From CAZVBV01 sp964513975 (GTDB lineage: Bacteria > Patescibacteriota > Gracilibacteria > UBA4473): a DNA stretch of 6,271 nucleotides. Below, one piece after another: positions 1 through 6,271 of this stretch (positions are counted from its first letter, which is position 1; each line of letters begins with the position of its first letter). A model generated the notes under the pieces. That model saw only the letters and a list, made by a program, of their open reading frames with translations. It was not told the origin of the DNA and ran no database searches. The stretch is from positions 1 through 6,271 of the forward strand of contig CAZEON010000064.1 of NCBI GenBank assembly GCA_964513975.1, in the 5' to 3' direction. Made by a program: the position numbers and the translations under genes.

Positions 1-40
1 CCCTCACAGACTTCCTTATTCCAATTTGTACATGAAAAAC
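1..40. other. Short region downstream of the truncated methyltransferase gene
   Basis: These 40 bases follow the stop codon of the leftward ParB/methyltransferase gene. I translated all three leftward frames to see whether the missing methyltransferase part resumes here. The original frame stays open after the TAA, another frame hits a TAA quickly, and the third is open to the window edge. None of the short peptides resembles the glycine-rich stretch expected after the DPPY motif. No hairpin with a T-run was seen. The region is too short to tell whether it belongs to a frameshifted gene, an insertion boundary or unrelated sequence. Confidence 0.4.
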
Positions 41-700
41 TTAGGACTTTTTAGTCCCGATGCCATTGACATAATCAAATCCTATATTATATGGGGGATC
101 CGAATAAATCATATTGATTTTTGTTTTTCCAAGGAGTTTTTCTAAAACTTCTGGGTCCGTCGAATCTCCACAAATAAGACGATGCTTTCCCAATTGGAAC
201 ACATCGCCTTCTTTTGTTTCTGGTTCGCCGATTTGCTCTAGTTCTTCTCTTGTTTTGAATTCGTCATCTTCCACTCCCAGTGCTTCGTCCCAAATAACAG
301 AGAGGTCTGAATCATTGAATCCAACATCAAGGAGAAGATCAATATCAAACTCTTTTAATATTTCGAAATCCCATTCGCCAGTATTTCTGTTGAGGCGGAG
401 ATTGAGCTCCTTTTCTTTTTCAATATCTGGTATGTTTATGTACACGACTGGGACTTTTTGGTAGCCAAGGTCTTTGGCAATCTTGAGTCTGAAGTGCCCC
501 CCGATCAAAATATTTTTTCGGTTGTCGGCACCATTGACGAGGATAGGGTCAACCAATCCGAATCGTTTTATGGATTCTGCGAGCTGTTTAATAGATCCTG
601 CACTCCATTTGCGGGGATTGTAGGTGGAAGGTTTCAGTTCCGAGATAGGAACTTGAAAAATTTTTAATTTCTGCGATACTAAAAGTGAAGAGTGAGACAT
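41..700 (-). CDS. ParB-like nuclease/DNA-binding domain fused to a truncated DNA methyltransferase
   Basis: The 219-residue product has a ParB/sulfiredoxin-like N-terminal domain. Its landmarks are NPRKW at about residues 28-32, the IGGHFR signature at 66-71 and LNRNTGEWD at 103-111. A methyltransferase start follows: GKHRLICGDS at about 171-180, then the catalytic DPPY at 201-204. Known relatives in phages and bacteria are ParB-methyltransferase fusions of about 400 residues that methylate adenine (or N4-cytosine) in DNA. This one ends about 15 residues after DPPY, so the target-recognition region and the FxGxG AdoMet-binding motif expected later in this motif order are absent. Methylation by this polypeptide alone is therefore unlikely, though the ParB-like part may still fold. 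I chose the ATG at 700. An in-frame TTG at 784 would add 28 residues, has an AGGA 8 bases upstream and would leave only 14 bp to the previous gene, so it remains a real alternative. The gene probably shares a transcript with the upstream HTH/zinc-ribbon gene. Confidence 0.8.
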   Translation of the reverse strand: MSHSSLLVSQKLKIFQVPISELKPSTYNPRKWSAGSIKQLAESIKRFGLVDPILVNGADNRKNILIGGHFRLKIAKDLGYQKVPVVYINIPDIEKEKELNLRLNRNTGEWDFEILKEFDIDLLLDVGFNDSDLSVIWDEALGVEDDEFKTREELEQIGEPETKEGDVFQLGKHRLICGDSTDPEVLEKLLGKTKINMIYSDPPYNIGFDYVNGIGTKKS

Positions 701-798
701 GGAATAAGTGGTTAGGAAGTTCCACTTCTCACGATATTCAGGTAATAAATTTTTACGGAGATTCCATAAAAATTCCACGAACAAAAAATAAATCCTGA

Positions 799-1929
799 TT
801 ATTGTCCATACCTTGGTTTCACTTTTCTCTTTGCTTGTCTACTAAGGCGATTATATTCATTTTCGCATTCTTTTTTCGCACATGTTTTTCTGCCCGTGGG
901 GATAACTGTCCCACAAACATAACAAGAAGCTCTATCAAACGAACTGTAAAGATAGTCTTTGAAGGAAATTTCCTTTTTACGAAGTAGGTTCCAATACCAA
1001 AGGATTTCTTCGGAAAACTTATTTATGTATTCCTCACGAAGAACTTCTTCGGGAATCATTTGAATATATCTTTTAATAAACTCAAATGGATAAGAAACAT
1101 CCCGTAAGAATGATTTTGCAGAAATAATTTTAAGCCATCGTTCAACATCCTTGGTGTCGTATTTACTCTTTTTAATAAGTTGGTGTGCCTTTTTCTGGAA
1201 TTTCTCTTTTTGTCTATTTTTTTTATAGTTTTTTAAATCTTTTTCAGAGTTTGGACGGTGATTATCATACTCTTTCATAAATACCTGGAAGGTCTCATTA
1301 GAATCTTTTTCTAGATCTTGTTTGAGGGTTTTAATATGTAGATAAAAACGAAAAAATTTATTGAATTCTGCAACTTTTTTGCGAGCACTATCATGCCATT
1401 TCTTTTTTGCTTCTGTGCTACTGAATCTATTTGATATTCTTAACTCATGTAAGACTAACTTTAGTGCAATAAATTGATATTCATCATAAAAAACTTCTGA
1501 ATCTTCTGGTACCTCATTCATACTCGAAAAAACACCATTGGTTTGTGTTATTGGAATGTATGTTTTTTCTTGAGAAGGAAAAGAATACATTTTTCGTTTT
1601 TCATACCAATTTAACCAATCTTTTCCACTTTTAACAACAAGTCCAGTTTTATAATAAACTTCTTTTTGTACCAATTTTTCTAAATCACTATTTTTTTCTA
1701 TATCATCTACATAATAATGTTTTCGATCATTCTCCTTTAATTTTCTGACAGCAATACATCCCGTGAAAACTCGAATGACTGGGAAAATTATTTTGTTTTC
1801 ATGGAGCCACTTTAATTCCGACATTGATACATTCACTCCCTGTTTTTTACAAAAATCAGAAAACCTTAATCGATCCATTAAAGTTTCTTTTGTAAAAGGA
1901 GCTTGCCATTTGTTTTGTGGAATCTTCAT
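799..1929 (-). CDS. Uncharacterised protein with HTH-like N-terminus and C-terminal Cys4 zinc-ribbon-like motif
   Basis: I do not recognise a named family for this 376-residue protein. Residues about 21-52 (from LRFSDF to FPVIRV) look like a small helix-turn-helix or MerR-type winged segment, a pattern also seen at the N-terminus of other uncharacterised bacterial proteins. The middle, about 150-330, is lysine-rich and predicted by eye to be mostly helical, with a strongly basic stretch at 225-260. The C-terminus carries Cys336, Cys339, Cys350 and Cys355 (C-x2-C-x10-C-x4-C), followed by a basic tail, as in zinc-ribbon or treble-clef nucleic-acid binders. No catalytic motif was seen. The ATG at 1929 opens the frame; no good Shine-Dalgarno precedes it. 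The gene is transcribed away from the DUF2779 gene and sits just upstream of the ParB/methyltransferase fragment. A DNA-binding, possibly regulatory role is inferred from the domains and the divergent layout. Its very low G+C differs from the gene on its left. Confidence 0.8.
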   Translation of the reverse strand: MKIPQNKWQAPFTKETLMDRLRFSDFCKKQGVNVSMSELKWLHENKIIFPVIRVFTGCIAVRKLKENDRKHYYVDDIEKNSDLEKLVQKEVYYKTGLVVKSGKDWLNWYEKRKMYSFPSQEKTYIPITQTNGVFSSMNEVPEDSEVFYDEYQFIALKLVLHELRISNRFSSTEAKKKWHDSARKKVAEFNKFFRFYLHIKTLKQDLEKDSNETFQVFMKEYDNHRPNSEKDLKNYKKNRQKEKFQKKAHQLIKKSKYDTKDVERWLKIISAKSFLRDVSYPFEFIKRYIQMIPEEVLREEYINKFSEEILWYWNLLRKKEISFKDYLYSSFDRASCYVCGTVIPTGRKTCAKKECENEYNRLSRQAKRKVKPRYGQ

Positions 1930-1972
1930 CTCTATTTTTATTCTAACGAAAATATGCTACATATTACACCAT
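1930..1972. promoter_or_regulatory. Divergent intergenic promoter region
   Basis: These 43 bp are all that separates the start of the leftward HTH/zinc-ribbon gene from the start of the rightward DUF2779 gene, so both promoters should lie in or next to it. A leftward -10-like TAGAAT reads on the minus strand at 1945-1940. A rightward -10-like TATGCT lies at 1953-1958. No convincing -35 box accompanies either. The rightward -10 candidate is only about 15 bases from the ATG at 1973, so a leaderless or nearly leaderless transcript is possible. Neither start has a clear Shine-Dalgarno sequence. The location is well supported; the individual boxes are weak guesses in AT-rich DNA. Confidence 0.4.
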
Positions 1973-1977
1973 ATGTA
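1958..1977. repeat. Perfect 7-bp inverted repeat over the DUF2779 gene start (candidate operator)
   Basis: TACATAT at 1958-1964 and ATATGTA at 1971-1977 are exact reverse complements separated by 6 bp. The right arm contains the ATG at 1973. Symmetric half-sites at this spacing are typical of sites bound by dimeric helix-turn-helix regulators, and the neighbouring divergent gene encodes an HTH-like protein. The site also overlaps the expected transcription start of the rightward genes, where a bound protein would block expression. Alternatively, the arms could form a weak RNA hairpin hiding the start codon. The arms are AT-only apart from one base each, so chance is a fair alternative. Confidence 0.35.
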
Positions 1978-3457
1978 TATATCTAAATCCGACTTCTTGC
2001 TCTATCTTCAATGTCCAAAACACTTTTGGCTCTGGAAAAAGAAGAGAGAGGTTGTTGGAAATATTGAACTTTCTGATTTCCAAAAACAACTTATCGAACA
2101 GGGAAACGAAGTAGAAGGATGGGCACGAAAGCTATATCGAGACGGGGTACTTGTAGAATCAAAAGGAGTACATGCCGTTGCTGAAACTCAAAAGTTTTTA
2201 GAAGAAGGAAAGAAACAAATTTTTCAAGCGACATTTCTCATTGATGATTTATATGCAATGGTAGATATCTTGGAATGGGATGAGGAAAATCAATACTGGA
2301 TTATTAACGAAGCAAAAGGATCAAGTTCTCAACAAGTAAAAAAAGAAGTGCATATTGACGATGCAACCTTCCAAAAAGTTGTTTTAGAAAAAGCAGGATA
2401 TACTGTTGGACAAGTAAACCTTATCGAACTCAATAAAAAATTTCGTAAAGACGGCGACATAGTTCCAAAATTGCTTCTAGAGAAAACAGATATCACCGAA
2501 AAGGTTGAAGAGCTTCAGCCGAATATTGAAATTCAAATAGAAGATGCTAAACGGTTTCTTGCTCGAGAAGAAGAACCAAAAGTCTGTGAATGTATCTACA
2601 AATCAAGAAGTAATCATTGTCCAAGTTTTTCGTATAGCCATCCAGAAGTTCCTGATTATTCCGTACATGACATTGTCCGCATTGGGAGCAGTCTTGCGAG
2701 ACTTCAAGAAATAATTGATAATGACTGGCTTCGTATTGAAGACATTCCATTGGAGCATGAATTAACTCAAATTCAAACGAATCATGTTCATGTTACTATC
2801 ACCGGAAATCCGATTATTGAACGAGAAAAAATTCATAAAGAACTAGAAAAGCTAGTATACCCATTATATTTCTTGGATTACGAAACTTTCCCCAAAGCCG
2901 TTCCCGTGTTTGATGGTTGTCGTCCATACCAACAAGTACCGTTTCAGTATTCATTACATATTCTAACAGATCCCGGAGCAAAACTTGTCCATAAAGAGTT
3001 TTTACAAACTGAATTCGAGAATCCTATTCCTTTAATTGCTGAACGATTACAGACTGATATTGGGAATACTGGTTCTGTAATTGTATGGAAGAAATCATTT
3101 GAAATGGGGTGCAATAACGATCTAGCTGAAGCGAATCCTCATTTGGCTGAGTTTTTGGCAGGGGTTAATAATCGTGTGTATGATCTTATGGAGATATTCA
3201 GCAAACAATTGTATGTTCACAAGGATTTCAAAGGAAGTGCCTCAATTAAATCTGTTTTACCTATTCTTGCACCAGGGTTCTCCTATAAGAATTTGAATAT
3301 TCAAGATGGAGGAATGGCACTTACGAGATGGAAAGAAATGATTTTTGATGGAAAAAAACAAGAGGAGAAAGATGAAATTGCTAAAAATTTATTGTCTTAT
3401 TGTGAACTTGATACATTAGCAATGGTAAAAATATTAGAAACGTTGGAATCACTATAA
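1973..3457 (+). CDS. DUF2779 protein: Cas4-like Fe-S PD-(D/E)XK nuclease fused to DEDD exonuclease
   Basis: The 494-residue product combines two nuclease-like halves. The N-terminal half resembles Cas4/RecB-type PD-(D/E)XK nucleases: a YLQCPKHFWLW opening with Cys14, Asp98 in MVDIL, and the E113-A-K115 catalytic pair. Cys205, Cys207 and Cys216 follow, and with Cys14 they could hold a 4Fe-4S cluster as in Cas4 and AddB. The C-terminal half is the DUF2779 domain with a DnaQ-like DEDDy exonuclease pattern: FLDYETF (Asp302, Glu304), a candidate third acid at Asp404, and Y476-C-E-L-D480. The stretch GSASIKSVLPILAP (421-434) is typical of DUF2779. Members of the family are little studied; DNA end processing is inferred from the motifs. 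I chose the ATG at 1973 because the MYISKS start matches the family opening. The frame is open back to 1763, but those 70 codons overlap the divergent gene and look unlike protein. It is followed 51 bp later by the helicase gene, probably in the same operon. No CRISPR array or other cas gene is nearby. Confidence 0.85.
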   Translation: MYISKSDFLLYLQCPKHFWLWKKKREVVGNIELSDFQKQLIEQGNEVEGWARKLYRDGVLVESKGVHAVAETQKFLEEGKKQIFQATFLIDDLYAMVDILEWDEENQYWIINEAKGSSSQQVKKEVHIDDATFQKVVLEKAGYTVGQVNLIELNKKFRKDGDIVPKLLLEKTDITEKVEELQPNIEIQIEDAKRFLAREEEPKVCECIYKSRSNHCPSFSYSHPEVPDYSVHDIVRIGSSLARLQEIIDNDWLRIEDIPLEHELTQIQTNHVHVTITGNPIIEREKIHKELEKLVYPLYFLDYETFPKAVPVFDGCRPYQQVPFQYSLHILTDPGAKLVHKEFLQTEFENPIPLIAERLQTDIGNTGSVIVWKKSFEMGCNNDLAEANPHLAEFLAGVNNRVYDLMEIFSKQLYVHKDFKGSASIKSVLPILAPGFSYKNLNIQDGGMALTRWKEMIFDGKKQEEKDEIAKNLLSYCELDTLAMVKILETLESL

Positions 3458-3466
3458 AAAAGTTCG

Positions 3467-3490
3467 ACTAGCGTCCAACCAAGAGCTAGT
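3467..3490 (+). other. Weak inverted repeat between the DUF2779 and helicase genes
   Basis: ACTAGC at 3467-3472 and GCTAGT at 3485-3490 are perfect reverse complements around a 12-base loop. They lie inside the 51 bp gap between two same-strand genes. There is no T-run after the stem, so it is not a standard terminator. It could be a small RNA hairpin affecting processing or translation of the helicase message, or chance. Confidence 0.25.
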
Positions 3491-3508
3491 AATAGAAACG
3501 TCTAAAAC

Positions 3509-5956
3509 ATGTCAAACGAAATTCGCTCCCGTTTATTAAAAGGTGTAAAGAGTAATCAAGACATCTTAAAAAAATATATACACAAACCTATCGATGCTCA
3601 ATATGAAATAGATAGAAAGAAAGAATCTGAATTTGAAGAACGAAAACGAAAAGAATCTTTAGAAAGATCAAGAGAAGAACGAAGGACTCAGCAACACCAA
3701 CTTAAAAAAAAGGTAGAAGTTTTGGAGATTTTAAAAGAAAATAGATTTCTTGAAGCTGATGATTTTTTTACTGCGAACAAGAAATTATTTTCCGAAAAAT
3801 TTGACTATGAAGCAGAAAAAGCAAAATACATTCAGAAATACTTTGAAGATGAATTTGTTCACAAAGGGGTAATTGACGACGCTCCAGATCCCGAACAAGC
3901 GGAAGCAATTGGGGCACTTTATGGGAATATTTTAGTTTCCGCTCGAGCAGGTTCTGGGAAAACTCAAACCATTTCTGGGAAAGTTGCATTTTTAGTTAAA
4001 AAATACGGAATTAAACCAGAGGAAATATTAGTACTCTGTTTTAATAATTCTGCTGCGAGAAGGATGAAAGAAGTAATTAAAAAATTAATTACAAATTTCG
4101 AGAATGCTCAAACTTTTCATAGTTTTGCCTATAAAGTTGAAAAACCAGCACTATTACTATTTGATGATGGATCCCATGATTTTGCACCCAAGAAGTTAAC
4201 TAATTTTATTTCTCAAATAATACGAGAAGTTGAAACCACAAATCCTAATTTCCGTAAAAAGATTTACAAATTTTTTCGAGATTGGAATGGTGTAGAGAGT
4301 TTTCAAGATGAAGAAGAATATACTAAAAATAAATACCAAAAAATCCGAAACATTAAACATCAAACATTGAATGGCGAGATGGTGAAATCTATGGGAGAAA
4401 AATGGATTGCAGATTTCTTCTTTGAGCATGGTATTAAATATCGTTACGAACAACGAATTTCATGGGACAAAATTAATAATGAATACTACCACCCAGATTT
4501 TTCTATATACGAAATAAATGAGGAAAAGCAGCGGGAAAAGATTCTTTTAGAACACTGGGGGATAGATGAAAAAGGTTCTAATAGAAAGGTTCCTTTATAT
4601 TGGACGAAATCCTGGAGCAAATATAAAGATGAAATAAAAAGTAAAAGAGAATTTTGTGAAAATCAAAAATATAAATTATTAGAGACGTCTATTTGTAATA
4701 TAGATTACAAAGATAAACCGAATAGGCGCGAAAAATTTGAGGATATTTTAAAAGAGTTAATAGAACGGGAATTTAAACTCAATTTAACGAAACTCCCAAT
4801 AGAAGAATTAATTCAACTTGCATATAAAAATGAATTAAAAAAAAGATTAGATGTATATGTCGCTCAGTTTATCGGATGGATGCAAAAAAAAGGATGGTCC
4901 GTTCAGGACATGAATAATGAAAAACAAAAAACAAATCTTTCCTCGGCTCAAGAACAATTCATAAAAATTGGATCATTCTTTTATGAAAAATATTTAGAAA
5001 AATTGGATCATGAAAAAAAAATCGATTTCAATATTCTAATGGATCGAGCAACTAAAAAAATAAAAGAAGGTAAATATAATGTTAGTGAGTTCAAATGGAT
5101 ATTAATTGACGAATTTCAAGATTTTTCGCAACTATTTCAAAATTTAATAGACTCGATTCTAGAAAAAAATCCAAACATAAAACAATTTTACGTAGGTGAT
5201 TCTTGGCAAATGATTAATGGTTTTGCAGGGTCTGACCTTAGTTTCTTTGAAAATATCCGTAAAAAATATAACGAAAAAAACATAACTACTTGTTATAGGA
5301 GCCTTCCAGGGATAATCGAATATGGCAATAATTTTGCTTTAAAGAATAGGGAAACGTTCACTGGGGCATTTTCCACGAACAACAAATATGGATTTGCTCA
5401 CATTGAAACAATCGATATCTCAGATGTATTTATAAACCACGATAAACGAATTGAAAATGGCTGTTGTACACTCGAACACAATGAGTTTAAAAAAGGATAC
5501 CGTGAAGAAAATAAAGACAAAAACAAGGAGATGCCAACGTATAAATATACCATTGCGACCTATCTAATGAAATGCACTGAAATAGTAGAAAAGAATAAAG
5601 GAAAAGACATCTTATTGCTCGCGAGAAATAATAAAATTTTACAATATGAAGATGCAATAGATTTATGTGAAAGATTAAAGAGCATAACCAAACATTATAA
5701 AATTCGATTCAAAACAATGCACAGCTCAAAAGGTTTGCAAGCTGATGTGGTTATCCTCTTAGATATTTGCGATGGAGTAATTCCTTCGATTCATCCATCG
5801 AACGAACTTTTTGAAATATTTGGAAGAACTTCTGATAAAATATTAGATGAAGAAAAAAGATTATTTTATGTGGCTATTACTCGAGCAAAAGAACAATTAT
5901 ATATCCTGACGGAAAAAGGAAGGGAGAGCGAATTTTTGAAAAACATTACGAAATAG
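3509..5956 (+). CDS. UvrD/Rep-type superfamily 1 helicase with an inserted PD-(D/E)XK-like nuclease domain
   Basis: This 815-residue protein carries the full set of SF1A 3'-to-5' DNA helicase motifs. The Q-motif-like PDPEQ is at 126-130 and Walker A ARAGSGKT at 145-152. TFHSFA is at 202-207 and Walker B ILIDEFQD at 531-538. Motif III (YVGDSWQMINGFAGS) is at 561-575, motif IV TCYRS at 594-598, motif V TMHSSKGLQAD at 736-746 and motif VI FYVAITRAK at 786-794. It should hydrolyse ATP to move along and unwind DNA. Residues 1-120 form a charged, probably coiled-coil extension. Between the first motifs and Walker B lies an inserted nuclease-like domain (about 290-395). The closest general match is UvrD-like helicases with such an insert; it is not a standard UvrD, PcrA or Rep, and no gene symbol is justified. 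The ATG at 3509 lacks a clear Shine-Dalgarno. It follows the DUF2779 gene by 51 bp and precedes a small gene by 15 bp, suggesting one operon. Codon content is very A-rich, with runs of 8 and 9 A. Confidence 0.9.
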   Translation: MSNEIRSRLLKGVKSNQDILKKYIHKPIDAQYEIDRKKESEFEERKRKESLERSREERRTQQHQLKKKVEVLEILKENRFLEADDFFTANKKLFSEKFDYEAEKAKYIQKYFEDEFVHKGVIDDAPDPEQAEAIGALYGNILVSARAGSGKTQTISGKVAFLVKKYGIKPEEILVLCFNNSAARRMKEVIKKLITNFENAQTFHSFAYKVEKPALLLFDDGSHDFAPKKLTNFISQIIREVETTNPNFRKKIYKFFRDWNGVESFQDEEEYTKNKYQKIRNIKHQTLNGEMVKSMGEKWIADFFFEHGIKYRYEQRISWDKINNEYYHPDFSIYEINEEKQREKILLEHWGIDEKGSNRKVPLYWTKSWSKYKDEIKSKREFCENQKYKLLETSICNIDYKDKPNRREKFEDILKELIEREFKLNLTKLPIEELIQLAYKNELKKRLDVYVAQFIGWMQKKGWSVQDMNNEKQKTNLSSAQEQFIKIGSFFYEKYLEKLDHEKKIDFNILMDRATKKIKEGKYNVSEFKWILIDEFQDFSQLFQNLIDSILEKNPNIKQFYVGDSWQMINGFAGSDLSFFENIRKKYNEKNITTCYRSLPGIIEYGNNFALKNRETFTGAFSTNNKYGFAHIETIDISDVFINHDKRIENGCCTLEHNEFKKGYREENKDKNKEMPTYKYTIATYLMKCTEIVEKNKGKDILLLARNNKILQYEDAIDLCERLKSITKHYKIRFKTMHSSKGLQADVVILLDICDGVIPSIHPSNELFEIFGRTSDKILDEEKRLFYVAITRAKEQLYILTEKGRESEFLKNITK
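4376..4693 (+). other. Inserted restriction-endonuclease-like (PD-(D/E)XK-type) domain within the helicase
   Basis: Residues about 290-395 of the helicase interrupt the SF1 core. Visible landmarks are Glu297 in a helix (GEKWIADFFFEHGI), HPDF with Asp330, ILLEHWG with Glu348, then Lys379 in SKREF and the LLET strand at 390-393. The order E, PD, E fits a restriction-endonuclease-like core. The usual E-x-K lysine is replaced by E-H-W, and the basic residue may instead come from Lys379 in the following helix, as in migrated-lysine versions of the fold. This arrangement is known in helicases of the UvrD/helicase IV type with an extra nuclease insert. Activity is inferred and depends on that lysine. 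Hydrophobic strand-helix alternation across the block supports a folded domain rather than a linker. Confidence 0.6.
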
Positions 5957-5971
5957 TCTACATTTCTATAA

Positions 5972-6259
5972 ATGCTTATCCCAAAGAACTATCCTCGCCT
6001 CATCGTAAATCGAGACAAACCCATGCCGAAACAAACCGAGGTGCGACGAGAAATCGCTTATTTAAGATCAATCAAGCCAGCGAGCAAGACAGCGAGATTG
6101 CATTATTGCAAAAAGCATTTCCTTATCGTTGATGAAAAATTCATTAAGACATTCTATCCGAAACAATCAGAACTGATTATGAATATGGCTAGGGGTGGAT
6201 TCTTTGGTTTACATGAGAGTAAATATCCCTGGGCTTACGCCACAGGGCATTTCAACTGA
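5972..6259 (+). CDS. Small orphan protein of unknown function
   Basis: The frame encodes 95 residues, basic in its first two thirds, with no recognised domain, signal peptide or membrane segment. The C-terminal part is rich in aromatic and glycine residues (ARGGFFGLHESKYPWAYATG). A single Cys46 is present. It starts 15 bp after the helicase stop on the same strand, so it could be the last gene of that operon. However, its G+C is much higher (about 48% in one sampled line) than that of the helicase gene, suggesting a different origin. An internal ATG at 6023 would give a 78-residue product beginning MPKQTEV; neither start has a good Shine-Dalgarno. It may be a real small gene or the remnant of a longer one. 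Confidence 0.5.
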   Translation: MLIPKNYPRLIVNRDKPMPKQTEVRREIAYLRSIKPASKTARLHYCKKHFLIVDEKFIKTFYPKQSELIMNMARGGFFGLHESKYPWAYATGHFN

Positions 6260-6271
6260 ATTCAAGCGAAG

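Noticed and set aside
114..667. Two plus-strand open frames (114-464 and 458-667)
   Set aside because: They lie antisense to the ParB/methyltransferase gene, whose motifs are unmistakable; their serine-rich translations look like reverse-strand shadows.
802..987. Plus-strand open frame of 61 codons
   Set aside because: Antisense to the zinc-ribbon end of the HTH protein gene, with no start signal or recognisable motif.
1763..1972. N-terminal extension of the DUF2779 gene by 70 codons
   Set aside because: It overlaps the divergent HTH gene, and the DUF2779/Cas4-like family opening begins at the ATG at 1973.
1973..2640. CRISPR adaptation role suggested by the Cas4-like domain
   Set aside because: No repeat-spacer array and no cas1, cas2 or other cas gene is present; the DUF2779 C-terminus marks a separate family.
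3458..3508. Transcription terminator between the DUF2779 and helicase genes
   Set aside because: The 6 bp stem has a 12-base loop and no following T-run.
2547..4453. Minus-strand open frames at 2547-2750, 3768-3989 and 4196-4453
   Set aside because: All lie opposite strongly supported coding sequence and show no domains.
6257..6259. TGA recoded as glycine, as in some Patescibacteria
   Set aside because: The long genes contain many ordinary glycine codons and no in-frame TGA, so recoding is not supported.

Overview
This 6.3 kb window is AT-rich bacterial accessory DNA. It holds two divergent gene blocks that meet at a 43 bp intergenic region (1930-1972). The minus-strand block reads leftward. 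Its first gene encodes a 376-residue protein of unknown function with a helix-turn-helix-like N-terminus and a four-cysteine zinc-ribbon-like C-terminus. Its second gene encodes a ParB-like domain joined to a DNA methyltransferase that stops a few residues after its DPPY catalytic motif. The plus-strand block reads rightward. It encodes a DUF2779-type protein (Cas4-like Fe-S nuclease plus DEDD exonuclease), then a UvrD-type helicase with a second nuclease-like domain inserted in it, then a small orphan protein.

The organism cannot be named from sequence alone. Most starts lack a clear Shine-Dalgarno sequence, genes are tightly packed, and the protein types would fit a Patescibacteria/CPR-like genome or a mobile element in one; this is inference. 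The standard genetic code fits: TAA and TAG end four genes, TGA ends one, and no TGA interrupts the long frames. No tRNA, rRNA, CRISPR array, transposase or integrase was seen.

The most coherent reading is a DNA-processing module. The helicase would unwind DNA, and the Cas4-like/DEDD protein would supply two further nuclease activities, in loose analogy to AddAB/AdnAB or Dna2-type helicase-nucleases. The divergent HTH protein may regulate the pair: a perfect 7 bp inverted repeat (1958-1977) lies over the start of the DUF2779 gene. A repair/recombination role and an anti-phage defence role are both possible, and the window does not decide between them.

Composition is uneven. By hand-counted sample lines, the methyltransferase fragment and the right-end small gene are about 43-48% G+C, whereas the HTH-protein and helicase genes fall to about 13-30%. 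Together with the broken methyltransferase, this suggests a mosaic or inserted island.
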